DNA of 64,000 nucleotides from Dreissena polymorpha (GCF_020536995.1 NC_068362.1:106983689-107047688); one strand, 5' to 3'. Positions 34,401 to 46,230 are shown, numbered from the stretch's first letter. Notes: a model not told the origin generated them from the letters alone. Made by a program: numbers and translations.

Positions 34401-37026
34401 TAAGCCAAGGTTGCTGTTCAACTCTCAGGCCTTTACAATAATAGTTCTAACTTGTAAATCATAATGGGTTATAGTCAAACCTGCATTTATCAACACAGAG
34501 CGGACAAGGGTGATATTATTATTTCTTCTTAGTTCGGCTGGTCACAAATAGATATACATAATTCACTATACCCCTCCGGTTGACCAGGTGGGAGAATTTA
34601 TCAAATAACTGGCATATAATTAAAATGTGTACACACAACAGCATTAAAATTAACTTACTGAATCTGTGTCCTGTAGTGTTTTTACGGTTAGCTCTTTGTG
34701 GGGTTCGTCAACAACTACAGCAATTACTAGCAACGACAAGATACTAAACTACTCACATGGGCATCAACTGGAATGCTCGTCAGGATGGCACCAATCGTCC
34801 TCGTCGTCTTCGAGGGAACTCGTCGGCTATACTCGTCGGCTATACTCGTCGACTCGGCGGGTGGACACTCGTCGGCTACGGCTCGTCTCGTCGGTTGCAC
34901 GTCACAGAATGGAACTTATACATGTTCTTCTGGGAATACACCTCCAGGCAAATACGTACTTAAACACACAGTCACCGGCTTACATACACATATACTTCTG
35001 GGAATACACCTCCAGGGAAATGCGTGTCATTGACACAATCACAGGCAACTCACAGACTCACATACACAGTCACAGACTCACTTATATCTTCTGGGAATGG
35101 CCTTCCAGGTAAATACGTGTTGAACACACATAAAATACAATATAATACAATACACACAGGCTCACAGCTAGACACTGGCTAACATGCACAGGCTTAACCC
35201 TCTGGAACTACTATCGTACTCAGGGTTACACGCACAGGTTCACAGTTACAGGCTCACAGTTACAGACACATATATACAATACAATACCATATAAAATATA
35301 CAGGCTCACAATTCCTCACACAATACTCACATTGGGACATAGGCACATAAACACATCTACTCACATCAACGTCCCGTGCACAAGAGACCGTACAAACTCG
35401 TGCTACCCAGCATGCACTATACTGATTTGTCGCTGGTTCCCAATCACGAGGTATGTGCGCATTTTGTAGACCGGGCACCGGCACAACAGTCCTGAAAATA
35501 CAACAACATTCTCTTAGATGGCTGTCTCACGCGTTTACTTCTTCTCATCTCTCCCTCTGTTTTGGCCAAAATAAAAAAACATAAACACAAATACACTGAC
35601 TTATTTCATATCGTTGAGTGACCGGAATCGACGCTGCCCCAATTCGACGCATTTTTTTTTTGCCTTTGTTTGATACATGAGCGACATCCGTTGACGTCAT
35701 ACAATAGCACATGGTACTCTACGCACAAATTACTATAGTTATTTTGTGTTATGTGGAAAATAGCGGGTTAAAAGGTAAGATATGGTTGATCGGTTTGCAA
35801 TTGATGGATTTTTATGTACTTTACTTAATGCAAAACTTTTGAACACTTTACACCCAATTGTCTTTGTTAATAAGACCGTGGGATAATGCATCGGTTTCGT
35901 ATGCAAAAGTTCACAATTTCATTCATAAGTCACGTGACTGCCATTTGACAAAAAATGGTATAAATAGATTTATTTTCACTATGAAAAAGGTGTACGCGTA
36001 ATCTTTCATTTGAAGTCCGGATATGTTTTTCGTTATGCTGTAATACAATTTTAACTGAATGTAGCACGTGTTTATGTTGGTAATTGCATATTATGTTTAT
36101 TACTAATTTTCATTTAATTAATTATAAGTGCAGGTTCCACAAAAGAACTACAGGTTGTATTCACATATCTTCCATAAACACAGCTTATGACAGGGTTGCT
36201 GACACAGGCCCCTATTAAAACCACTGCCATACAGTATGGCATCACACAATTAAAAATCTTAATTGATTTAATTAATTTCAGTTTCATATCACTTTGACAG
36301 CAATTACACATTTAAGTAGAACAACCATGAGTTATTATTTTATTTATTCAGTCTCCACAGGAGTGATATTTACATTGAAATCATATAACCAATCAGATGC
36401 GTCGTTTTAGGGCACTCTCAACAGATATGGCCGCCGTTACATATACTTGGGTCATTTCGTTTTTCAACGAATTTTTGTTGATAACACAATCGATTGAATT
36501 TAAAATGTGTAAATAAAAGGTGCATGTGTAATGAAATAACAAAATTTATTACATAAATCCCTATATTGAGCAACAAAACTTCAACAAACTGCTTGTATGC
36601 GTCGAAATTGGGCACTCGAGGATATTTGTGCTTTAGGATCTGGGTACGAATTTACTGTGGAAGAATCCACTGGCTTATATTAGCAAAATTTAAAAGTTAA
36701 TGAAAAACGTACATTGCAAAATAAACTACACACAATTCAAAAGTCAAAACGAGAAAAACATAAAATCAAAATACGTTAAATTGATTCTCATGTTCATGCA
36801 TTCGAGTCGTCTACTAAGTACTATCGTCTAATTTGTAACCCAGCGACATTTAGCATCGAATAGCAAGGTAAAGACCAACAAATGGCTACCATTCAACGGC
36901 AGATAAACTCATCTTGTTGAATTAAATAAAATCAGATCGGAATCTTAATAAATTATATTTTATTAAATCAATAAAACCATATTTTCTTACTGGTTCGCTC
37001 ATTGTAGATTTCGAAGCCTCCGCCAT
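31166..37026 (-). CDS. Gene B of the Kolobok-like element, multi-exon
   Basis: The first exon 36991-37026 reads MAEASKSTMSEP and ends at a GTAAGA donor. Likely exons further down are about 34659-34717 (DEPHKELTVKTLQDTDS), 34058-34161 (LQKGKGKRPARK ... TTTKGTLEHHSTSDN), 33780-33815 (LEVQTSTSFSDE), 33626-33694 (EPVLAFVPSSSDESEGE), 33111-33196 (basic, RKRKGAVMSMKRKKK), 32178-32378 (EWKIEFAVGWSQNYAQVKDL at its end) and the terminal exon 31166-31441. Phases agree across the exons from 34161 to 32178. Weaker candidates are 34763-34920 (ADECPPAESTS ... TSIPVDAH) and 35346-35483. Exon 34058-34161 is one base short of an open frame, and the phase into the last exon does not fit as drawn, so an exon is missed or the gene is damaged. 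The middle is acidic then strongly basic, so a nuclear protein is plausible. Confidence 0.6.
31530..31748. mobile_element. Foldback MITE, CCTGTGCAGTCCACACAGG family
   Basis: Internal near-palindromes CCTGTGCAGTCCACACAGGC and CCTGTACAGACTGCACAGGC lie in inverted arms with GCATGTGCGTAAAGTG-type ends (here on the minus strand). It is the same family as 52102-52362 and a worn copy at about 51160-51300. It is nested in the last intron of gene B. Confidence 0.75.
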
Positions 37027-37257
37027 TTTGTTTGTTTGTGTCTGAATCACGTGACACGAAGCGCGAAATACAAATAGAAAGGGATTTCCTAAGGTAGACG
37101 CAAACGATGTAATACCATTTGGCTGTTGCTCTTTAGTTTTGTAGTTTTTAGCAAAAGGTTGAGTTGAATATGGTTCAAATTAACGAATGTTATTAATTAA
37201 TCTCAAAATAATAGCCTTCTAAATTCAGTAAACTAATCCATTGGACAGTCCCTTTAA

Positions 37258-38985
37258 ATTAAAATAGCATAATTATTATCGGTGATAGTATGATAGACGA
37301 AACTGTTATTATTGCTTTCTTAAATAATAACATATGCATAAAAATCACAAAAGTTAGAAAACGGCATATGCTAATGTAGTTATTATTCAAATTTCAATAT
37401 TTAAAAATGTTTAACGAATCGAGTTTTCGTATCTGTTATTCTGCATTTAAACAACTCCTTATCATTCTAGATAACGCTTGTCTTTAAAATCTTCGTGTAG
37501 AGCACCCATATACGCAACAAATCGTTGTTGTCTATTGGCCAATAAGCAACAGTTAATATAGGATGGGTCAGTTCTGCAATAACGAATGGCGAAAGAATAT
37601 TCTTGCCATAATATAAATGATGTAAACGTATATTTGTGATACATAATATTGTCTTTCCTTGCATTGTTTTCCGATATTCATTTGTTTCTGTGGTTAAGTT
37701 GATTCAAATAAATTTATTATAACTATACACTTGGGTACTATATATTGTATCATTATTAGTTTGTTGCTGTACTGCGTTCCTCAAAATTCGACACTATTTG
37801 AAGCCGTATATCAAATTGAGCGGTTTTAAATAAAACGTGTATTAGTGCAAAAAAATACAATAATAAACATAATGTAAATGTATTGTATCGTGTTGTGTGT
37901 GGCTTCTCGTATTGAAGTTGAAGATGATTTAAAATCATTAGAAGAATACGAGATGCTGTTTATCAATTAGAATATATATTCAAGAACGAATATATCAGCA
38001 GCTACTACAACATAAGATATCATCTATAATTTTGAATAATATGTATAAAATCATATAATCATCATGTTAAAATTACAAATGTATTTGTCGCATTGTGTCT
38101 GATTTTCAATTGTGTGTTTAAATTTAAGCGATTGTTGTTGTGGTCGTTATCAATTATTATAAATAAAGTCGACGTGATCAGAATTCCCAATTTGGACACA
38201 GAATGAAAAATAACACATATCGCACATGGAAAACTCCAATACAATACCGTGTTATGTTTCCTACCTCTTGGCTTATGTATGTTAATAAAATGGTTTCTAT
38301 ATTTAACTTCTCGCTTGATCGAATCGACAAAGGCATTTAAAAATTCAAGTGATTACATACGTTCAAAGCAGATATAAATCAACCCATTGGTATGTGAAAA
38401 TGCATACATTTACATTCTCGTTTTGCAAAACAGCTACACGCATGCAAATGACTGGTTAAGGTATAAGTATAAAACATACACCACTTTTAACATCTTATAA
38501 CACTTTAATAAATAAAATTATTACCTAATGTTATTCTTCGTTTTAGATATGTATTTCTTGTCTGTTTATTACAAGCAGTAACTTTATTACAAGCAGCCTG
38601 AATATGGAATAAATCAAATTCAAATCGTATAGATCAATATACACAGTCGCACTTTTTCTTTTTTCACTCCACTAATCTTTCGCACACGTGAATCGTGTCG
38701 TAACTTAAATGAATGTTGATTAAATGACTGCACAAACTAAACATTAGCTAATACGCATTTGTTTGTATTAAGTGACATTCGCACAGAGCAGCTATCAAAC
38801 TGGCAGAAAAAGTTGTATTCCCCTTTTCTACTGGAATGATTCAGTTTATGAGTTTATGCGTGTTGTTTGTTTATGTTAAAATGCATTTACAATAAACAAT
38901 CATAAATGCAATTATGCCAAAATTCTCAAAAAAGGTAAATTCCATAACATCGTAAACACAAGATGTATTTCAACCTTGTTTAATT
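37258..38985. other. No gene seen
   Basis: AT-rich, with short motif-free ORFs on the minus strand (37462-37664, 37756-37938 and 38062-38244). Confidence 0.4.
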
Positions 38986-39318
38986 CAGAAGTCGTAACAA
39001 ATTGCCGACCAAGGTTGCAATCCACATTGTGGGTAACAAATTGTCATTATTTGCCAAGATGTTTCTATTGTTTTTGCAGTTCGCTGGATTCTCCCAATAA
39101 GCATCAAGTATTGTAACCCAAACATCCGTTGTAGAGTCGTTTTGTCGGTACCGGAGTGCATGCCGGGAATGACTTCATAAGCATTCAAACAACAACAACA
39201 ACTCAACATAATAAGTATAATGTTTGGTCAGAAAATAATTCATTTTATGACGCAATGGAATTTTGCTCAAGTTGACATTTGGGTTACTATCACGTTTCTC
39301 ATGCTCGTGTATGGTATA

Positions 39319-40055
39319 CGGGTACCTACGAGTACCGTAAGGCCATCGTGGTTACACATTAAAATCCAGCGAGCGACAATCATGCGAAAGTGCGATAGTA
39401 CGATGGCGACAAAGCGATAGTAAGATGGCTACAACGCGATATAACGATGGCGACAATGCGATAGTACGATGGCGACAATGCGACAACGCGATAGTACGAT
39501 GGCGACAATGCGATAGTGCGATGGCGACAGTGCGACAATACGATGGCAACAGTGCGAAGGTACGATGGCGACAATGCGATAGTGCGATAATACGATCACG
39601 ACAGTGCGACAATATGATGGCGACAGTGCGATAGAACGATGGCGACAATGCGAGAGTGCGATAATACGATGACGACAGTGCGACAAAACAGTGGCGACGG
39701 TGCGATAGTACGGCGACAACAATGCGATAATTCGATGACGACAGTACGACAACGGGATAGTTCGATGGCGACAATGCGATAGTACGATGGTGACAATGCG
39801 ATGATACGATGGCGACAGTACGATATGACTGTCGCATTGTCGCCATCGTACTATCGCGTTTTCGCAATGTCGCCATCGTTCTATCGCATTGTCGCCATAG
39901 TACTATCGCGTTGTCGCATTGTCGCCATCGTACAATCGCATTGTCGCCAGCGTACTATCGCATTGTCGCCATCGTAGTATTTCACTATCGCATTGTCGCC
40001 CTCTGGATTTTGATGTGTAACCACGATGACACTTACAGTATTCCGTTGGTACCTG
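39319..40055. mobile_element. Foldback element built of 22-bp minisatellite
   Basis: The inverted arms CATCGTGGTTACACATTAAA (39343-) and its counterpart at 40010-40028 continue outward through matching GGTACC and CGTAAG blocks. The interior is a unit like GATGGCGACAATGCGATAGTAC repeated direct for about 450 bp (39366-39822) and then inverted for about 170 bp (39830-40000). Long ORFs on both strands are repeat artefacts. Confidence 0.8.
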
Positions 40056-40135
40056 AACAGTTAGTTGACAGATGCGGCCTTCGGGTAAGTCGTCAATGAC
40101 AATCATCTTCTTGGTGGAAATCCGACCGGCTGAGT
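40053..40135 (-). CDS. Cadherin exon ending at the foldback element
   Basis: 83 bp joined in phase to the previous exon (codon split G/AC). It reads SAGRISTKKMIVIDDLPEG then RICQLTVQ, resembling GxI.TxK.ID.xPEG..QLTVQA of a cadherin repeat. Its donor GTACC coincides with the right end of the inverted element 39319-40055. Confidence 0.75.
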
Positions 40136-40331
40136 CTATTTGAAACAGTGACGAACACGGACCTTTTCGATGAAAAAAATGAATCGCAAAAGATTAGTAA
40201 CACACATTAAGATGTACTTGTGTATGCATTTTATTAAAATGACTTATATAGTACCTTATATACATTGTGCTCTATATTGTATTGTATATACTGTGCAAGT
40301 GATTCATCAAAACTGAACGGAGTCAACATAC

Positions 40332-40410
40332 CTGGTAAAAGTGTGTAGTTGATTTGGCGAGGAACTCCAAAGTCGCCATCCATGGCACTGACCACCAATA
40401 TGATGTTACC
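40332..40410 (-). CDS. Cadherin exon, A-x-D-G-D strand
   Basis: 79 bp starting in phase 0 and ending one base into a codon. It reads GNIILVVSAMDGDFGVPRQI then NYTLLP, the classic A(M/T)DGD...G(V/T)...(I/V)xYxLLP core of a cadherin repeat. Acceptor GTTTAG, donor GTATGT. Confidence 0.85.
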
Positions 40411-40551
40411 CTAAACATAAAAGTAACACCGTTGTTAGGGCGTTTGAAATTCTCAAATGTTCACTGTTAGTAGTAACATTGTAATTAAGACAGAATATCT
40501 CATCGTTTTACCATACTTTGGTAAATAGGAAATGTCACATAAATGATTTGC

Positions 40552-40677
40552 CTGTATTATATTTTCGGGAATAGTCGTTCTGTATAGGGCGCTGGTGAAT
40601 ACTGGAGCCGTATCTTGGACATCTTGCACTCGAATAACAAAATAGTCTTCAACTGTATTGCCTTTGCCAAAGTTGTC
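40552..40677 (-). CDS. Cadherin exon with GC donor
   Basis: 126 bp, phase 0. It reads DNFGKGNTVEDYFVIRVQDV then QDTAPVF and TIPENIIQ. It ends CAG followed by GCAAAT, so the intron would be GC-AG. Splicing there puts the next exon in frame and restores the expected cadherin sequence, which supports the non-canonical donor. Confidence 0.8.
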
Positions 40678-42744
40678 CTTAATAAATAAAAAACAAGAAA
40701 TATCTTTAAAAAAGATATACGGCGTTGATTGTGGTCGATGTTTATGAACGATCAAAAGTTATCTCTATGAGATAAAAAGTAGCGGATGCCTTTTTTCTGC
40801 GCAGTTCTTAGCTACATCACAAGCAAATCAATTACGGGGTGTTGCGCCAGATTTCGTGGCTTATTTTGCTTTATGTGATATTTTTACTCAGATGTCTATA
40901 TTTACAGAATAGAAAAACACAAGAAACATGAAAATAAACGAGTGCATATAGGTCAGCCGGCAATACTCGAATCTTATTTAATTGCATAATTATAATATAG
41001 TGAATTATTGTGCTCATGCTTAATAAACTGGTCAAAATGGATAAATATTTCTAATTAATTTTATCAAAATTGGTCCTTATCATGCAAATGTTGAAAACAT
41101 ATTAAAAATCGATGATTGGCATACCACAATAATATTGCCGAATATCTTTATTTAGTATCTTTCTGATCAAAACAGACTTCAAGTGCACAAAGTTTACGAG
41201 ACGGCGTTTATATAAAGATTTCTGCAACTGACCGCAAACTGACCTTGATACCTTGCGGATTGGAATGCAATGCATTAAAGTTAGGTAACAATTCTGCTGC
41301 TGAAACGACGGCTTGTTTACGCCAACTGTACTCGACCAAGGCAACAGCTGTGCCTAAAATATTGATAAAGCGACTAAACGAACTATTTACTCCATCAGAC
41401 AAAAATAGCATAGATTCCAATTTTGTCCTTCAATGAAAAGGTCGCAACCCCTTCTGCGAACTCCGGTGATGAACTGTATATAAACTCTGACTTTCGCGGG
41501 TTGAAATGCAATGCAAGTAAGTACTAAATATGAGAATATAGCCTTTAGCATAAACGCTTTTGCGCTGGTAATTCTCTGAAAATAAAAGGTGAACGCACAA
41601 ACTGTATTTATGTCGAAAATTGATTGTAAAACTGTTCTATCTATTGAGCCTTTTCATTAGAGATAAAATTGTTTCATGCAGTAAAACAGTGTTACAAAGA
41701 CGCGGATATGTTTCCAATGTTCTGGTGTTATACTCAAATCGGCCAATGGAATAAATGAAGTGTATTCATTCGTACCTAGCCGCGGGAAATTTTATTTGCA
41801 TATTATTGGATACTTACAAAGGTCAAGTCAGGGTGAAAAGCTGGCTTAATACAGCTTACGCCGAATAAATATCGGATATGTGTTAAGTTAGGAAACACAA
41901 ACGCCTTGTTTGTTAGGGTTCTATTTATGATAACTGTGTAATACTTTCCTCGATACACCATTTATGTAACTACACTTGTTTTACAATATATGTTATACAT
42001 GACAGTTTCCTTGTAATTTGTTCTTTATATTGGTCTATTGAACAAAAATAATTAATATTGAATTGAGAACAATACATATTTTCTTACGGTAGAAATAATC
42101 CTTAATGTGTAGTAGGTATTATTTCAAAATCCAGAGGTTTCCGAAGAGTAATATTTGCAACAGCGATTTGCCAACAATGGGTGTTGTGACGTTAAACGTT
42201 TTCAAGTATTCCTTGTCAACCTCCGACGACTGTACAGCATTAAACAAATCTTAGTTATTAATTCAGACACTTAAATATTCATATTTCCAATAAGTATATA
42301 TTTAAATACGAGTGTATTTGACTAAAACCAAAAAATACATTTAAAGAGTAAATCATGGGTGATGAGTAAATATACTAAACTATTTTCAGGCTATCGCATA
42401 TTTATCCTTAGAAAATAACACTTAATAGAATAGTATTGTTTTACATGTGAAACGTTAAATAGATTTTACATGATACAATCAGTATGTATGATATTACATG
42501 TAGAGAAAAGTGAATCGATTGATAATTGTACGAATACGTCAGGTCGTTGTCATAAGTTCGGATCGTGAAATATGCAATTGGCCACGTATTCTGAAATAAT
42601 ATTATACACAATAGAATATACCACGTTTTTCAAATGACAATTAACAGCTCAGAAAGGAATGAATCTATTAAATATTTTTTTTTAAATTTTCGTGAAGAGT
42701 AAACAAATGTCGTCTGATTGATCTATTTTTTTACAACAAAATAC

Positions 42745-42834
42745 CTCGTCGATTTTCCAATAAAATTGAGAACTTGTAAACTGAGGGTTTTCATCATTCA
42801 CGTCAGTAATTTGTAGAATTAGACTTGCATCCAC
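42745..42834 (-). CDS. Cadherin exon 4
   Basis: 90 bp, phase 0, acceptor GCATTCAG. It contains LILQITDVNDENPQF, the calcium-binding DxNDNxP linker, followed by FYWKIDE of the next repeat. Donor GTATTT. Confidence 0.85.
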
Positions 42835-43079
42835 CTGAATGCAATAACAGCATAACATTCCATCAAATGCAACATATATCTCAATAATCACCATTTCGGT
42901 AGTAGAACTGGAGCATAATAGGATACATCTGCAGCATTTTTCAATACGTCATGTATTTATTACTTGGGTAGTAAAAATTATTTCTTAGCTGTGTTTATAA
43001 GTTAGTCAACGAAATTTCGTATAAATTATGGCATGCTACATGTATAGCTCCAAGTATTAGTTTGTTCATTTGAACTTAC
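42835..43079. other. Cadherin intron, nothing further
   Basis: Spacer between two supported exons. No repeat recognised. Confidence 0.4.
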
Positions 43080-43145
43080 ACTGTTGCCGTCATCACCACT
43101 TCTGTCTTTGACCCTTATACGTAAAGTGACAAGATTTGGACGAGG
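43080..43145 (-). CDS. Cadherin exon 3
   Basis: 66 bp, phase 0 at both ends, acceptor TTCTTTCAG, donor GTAAGT. It reads PRPNLVTLRIRVKDRSGDD, the penultimate strand and DxRSG turn of a cadherin repeat. Confidence 0.8.
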
Positions 43146-43196
43146 CTGAAAGAAGAAGAACTATGCATGCATACACAAATACATAGAGGATATGTG

Positions 43197-43575
43197 TTGG
43201 GTTGGTGGAATATCGATTTAAAATCACGAGTGATCATAGGAAATAATATGTTCAATAGTGGCGCAGCCACGAGTTAAAATATATATTTTCTATGATCACG
43301 AGTGAATTAAAATCGATATTCCACCAAAGCAAACACATTTTCTTTTTATTTTATGCTTTTTTTCACAGTTTATATACATTGTTAAAGAGTTACACTAAAT
43401 AATTTCGCTGGGATAATGACGTTATTTCGTCAAAAAAGGACGTCATTTCACAGTAAACAATGAAAATTATCGCTAATTTTCACTGATAATTTTCACTGTT
43501 TGAAATAGTGAAATTATCAGTTTTAATTCACTGTTATTTCTTTATAAACCACCGGTAAGCATAAAATAAAACAAA
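43197..43575. repeat. Hairpin element in a cadherin intron
   Basis: GGTGGAATATCGATTTAAAA with ATCACGAGTGATCAT is mirrored at 43285-43325 (GATCACGAGTGA ... AATCGATATTCCACC). A second inverted pair TTTTATTTTATGCTT / AAGCATAAAATAAAA lies at 43345-43362 and 43557-43571. This is a nested MITE-like structure. Confidence 0.6.
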
Positions 43576-43689
43576 CTAACTACTGAAAGTCCGTGGATAT
43601 CGGTGCTTTCGGTATATTTATTAGTAAAGAGGATTTTACAATAAAAATATAATGCTAATGCAAACATTAATATAATACATTATACTGAC

Positions 43690-43854
43690 CGGATCACAGT
43701 CAAGCTCTTTTGTTGTTGATATGTTTGCAGTTATGCTGCCAGAACCACTTGATGGGCTGATCGCGAAAAAATTCCTGAGTGTCAGCGTTTACAGCCGACA
43801 GATACATGGTGTCCCCATCGGGATCAGTGACGGTAAACGTTGTTATTAAATTCC
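43690..43854 (-). CDS. Cadherin exon 2, with one-base frameshift
   Basis: 165 bp where 164 would keep frame. It reads TTFTVTDPDGDTMYLSAVN then, one frame over, AISPSSGSGSITANIST. Donor GTCAGT. The shift lies in the T6 run (A6 at 43766-43771 on the plus strand). Confidence 0.8.
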
Positions 43855-44397
43855 CTACTCAGAGATATTTTATTTAATTATGGCGCACAATGAAAGACGA
43901 AAAGGCACACAAAATATTATCTGAATATCTCAACAAAAAGATCCTTATTGCCATATCGATTTAATACGTTGCGAGTGGATGGTTACTCTTAACCAGGAAA
44001 ATTCCTTTGCATAATGTTTATATATGAATAGTTTACACGATCAGTAATTATAGGTATGTATTTTCCATGGCTATTGTATGCGAGTTTATAAAAAAAATCC
44101 ATGACGGCTGTTGATTACTCTAACTTGCGAGCGATCACATACACATATACATACACTACTGTAAAGGTATACCAAATAATGTGTGTATTCGTATGAAGAT
44201 ATGGCAAGTTATGACTCACGATGTAAAAAAATGAAATTATTTTTGGAAAAGACAGCGAATCAAAACATTCAAGCAGATGATTGTATTTATTCAAAATCGA
44301 TTCAAAACGAGTCAAAGCTGAATCGTTGCAATTATACTGTGCATGTATTTGCAAGATTCCCAATACATATACATAGCTTAATAGTGAGTGCACACTA

Positions 44398-44512
44398 ACA
44401 AAGAACTGGTTCTAGCCCCATTAAACGAACTCGAGAGCGTTTCACATAAGCATTAGGCTTTCGATGAAATCGAGCTAAGATAAACAGGTTTATACTAAAT
44501 AATAGAAAAAAG
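44398..44512 (+). mobile_element. 5'-truncated SINE
   Basis: It keeps the 3' core of the SINE at 14340-14545 (CTCGAGAGCGTTTCACATAA, GGCTTTCGATGAAATCGAGC) and lacks the tRNA head. It lies in a cadherin intron. Confidence 0.7.
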
Positions 44513-44706
44513 GATAATAATACTGCTAGTTTAGGAAACGAGTTATCCAGATCGTAAGAACTTTAAACATATGAATACGTGTTTAATTAACAACGTTAAA
44601 TCATATAACAATACTTAAGAACTCATATGTTACCAGTGAAACTATAACTGTTTGAAGTAACATATATCACAGTTTAATTTGGAATATTCTGCAGCTACAT
44701 AATTAC

Positions 44707-44799
44707 CGTTTGAAGCACCCTCAGACACCGTAAACACTCTTCCAACCCAGGCAGTCTGAAACTGCGGTGGACTGTTTGAGTATACCAACTGAGCAATTC
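44707..44799 (-). CDS. Cadherin exon 1 of the visible run
   Basis: 93 bp, acceptor TTGCAG, donor GTAATT. It reads VYSNSPPQFQTAWVGRVF then TVSEGASN: the end of one cadherin repeat (NxPPQF) and the start of the next (VSEGAS). Confidence 0.8.
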
Positions 44800-46230
44800 C
44801 TGCAATTCATATCTTCATCAGTTTAATCAAACCAAAGCACTATGAGATAATTAGCTTGCGTTCTTCGAATTCGTAAAATGAATTTCTAAAATAGGATTAA
44901 CTTTAACATTAAGGACAGGTATTTAATAATGGCAAGGACTCAAAGAATACAAAAATATGTTGAGAATCCTTTAATTAATAATCTAAGTATCTTACATATT
45001 TTGAAAAAAATCCATACCCGTTCGAATATGTATGAGACAATGTGTACTTGATTGTTCTTTATTAACATGATTGTGCTGTTATGAATTGTCAAAAAAACAA
45101 AGGCGACATTATATCGACCATACTTAAATTGTTCCACGCAAAGAAGTATTCAAGAAAAGTAAATAAGAATTGGGTTCATTTTTAAAATAAATCAATTTAA
45201 TATAGCTTGTTATCTAGATGCGTGTGTCCAAATGGCATACCCTATGTTTGCACATCAACACCAACAATTATCTGCATCAGTACGACTGTGTCGTAATGGT
45301 TTAAAAATCTCAAATGTCGTCATTTATAACACAACCCTGATTTACATTTATATAAAACACAACGTGTGTTTGACGTCAATTATTGCAGTTGGTTTGCTTA
45401 GCTATACTTAAACTTTGAAGCATGAAACTCTTTATAAGTTAAGCGTTTTTTTAAATGATTACAAAAAACGTACCCCAAATATAAATGGCGTTAACTATCA
45501 TCTTGTCCATTGCTATTTTCATAAGCTATCTGGTAGAAATATTCCTGTTTGCGGTGATCTTATAATGTTTGGCGTCCACTATAATCTGTACATATTTATA
45601 ATTATTGATAAATACATTCATAAAAGTAAAACAATAAGACCGTTTTGGTTTTCATTCAATATGCCAATATTGTATTGGTAATACATTTACTTGTATTAAT
45701 GAGAAAAAAAGATGAAAGGTTTACAAATCACGCATAAAGATAAACAAAACGTTTCACTACAAATACTGGATCATCTTAGAGTCGCGAATTGTTCATATAT
45801 CTTAAAACGTCAACTTCACTTTCATACATAGCAAACTATCTTAAACATGGTTCATATAAATACACGTAAGCTATAGTAATATCAGCTCATCCGCCTTAAT
45901 AAACATTTTATTGGTAATATAAATTATCGAAAATACGCACGAAATAATCAAACTTCACTGGTTATAAAATGTGTATTTGAATAAAGCTTATGCAAGTTTG
46001 ATAAAATGTTAATTCGTTCCGTAATAAACTTAAGCTTTTTCTTCTGCAAACATATATTTACAGTTATAGCTGTGCAATATATATTGTTATATAGATTTAT
46101 TTCGCCGACAATGTGCACAAATATATTGGCATTCTTTTCTCTCATAAAAGCCTCATTTATGAATGGTTAATGTTTCAACAAATTTGAACTTTCGTGATTC
46201 ATTAGCCAATTGTACGTTATTATATTTGAT
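44800..46230. other. No supported gene; one doubtful mini-exon
   Basis: 45241-45271 on the minus strand has an acceptor (GATGCAG), a donor (GTATGC), the right length and phase to precede the cadherin exon at 44799, and reads IIVGVDVQT, but ends in a stop codon. The rest is AT-rich. Confidence 0.3.

Larger units (their letters stand above)
27091..37253. mobile_element. 10.2-kb Kolobok-like DNA transposon
   Basis: A perfect 20-bp terminal inverted repeat begins AGGGACTGTCCAATGG, and both ends are flanked by TTAA (27087-27090 and 37254-37257). TTAA target duplication with ends starting AGGG is characteristic of the Kolobok superfamily. PiggyBac also uses TTAA but its ends usually start CC. Two spliced genes point inward from the two ends, gene A from 27538 on the plus strand and gene B from 37026 on the minus strand. 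The region holds nested dispersed repeats at 28130-28415, 28755-29060, 30530-31155 and 31530-31748. Intact ends and target sites suggest a comparatively young insertion into the larger element. Confidence 0.85.
39080..44799 (-). pseudogene. Cadherin ectodomain exons, fragmentary gene
   Basis: Seven convincing exons on the minus strand join with matching phases in two runs: 44707-44799, 43690-43854, 43080-43145, 42745-42834; then 40552-40677, 40332-40410, 40053-40135. They encode parts of calcium-binding extracellular cadherin repeats: NSPPQF and FTVSEGAS; TVTDPDGDTMYLSAVNAD; VTLRIRVKDRSG; ITDVNDENPQF; IRVQDVQDTAPVF and TTIPEN; VVSAMDGDFGVPRQINYTL; ICQLTVQ. Weak candidates are 42113-42229 (LRKPLDFE in one frame), 39086-39139 (STTDVWVTILDAYWENP) and 45241-45271 (IIVGVDVQ followed by a stop). 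Exon 43690-43854 has one extra base in an A6 run (43766-43771 plus strand). No signal peptide, transmembrane or cytoplasmic exon was found. It is either a host gene extending beyond the window or a fragment captured by the giant element. Confidence 0.8.

Noticed and set aside
34666-35112. 148-codon plus-strand ORF rich in S, R and T
   Set aside because: It lies over a TCGTCGGCTATAC repeat and opposite likely minus-strand exons of gene B.
39352-40099. Long ORFs (up to 174 codons, LSHCRHRTIAL-type) on both strands
   Set aside because: They arise from the 22-bp repeat, are open in several frames at once and change register at the orientation switch.
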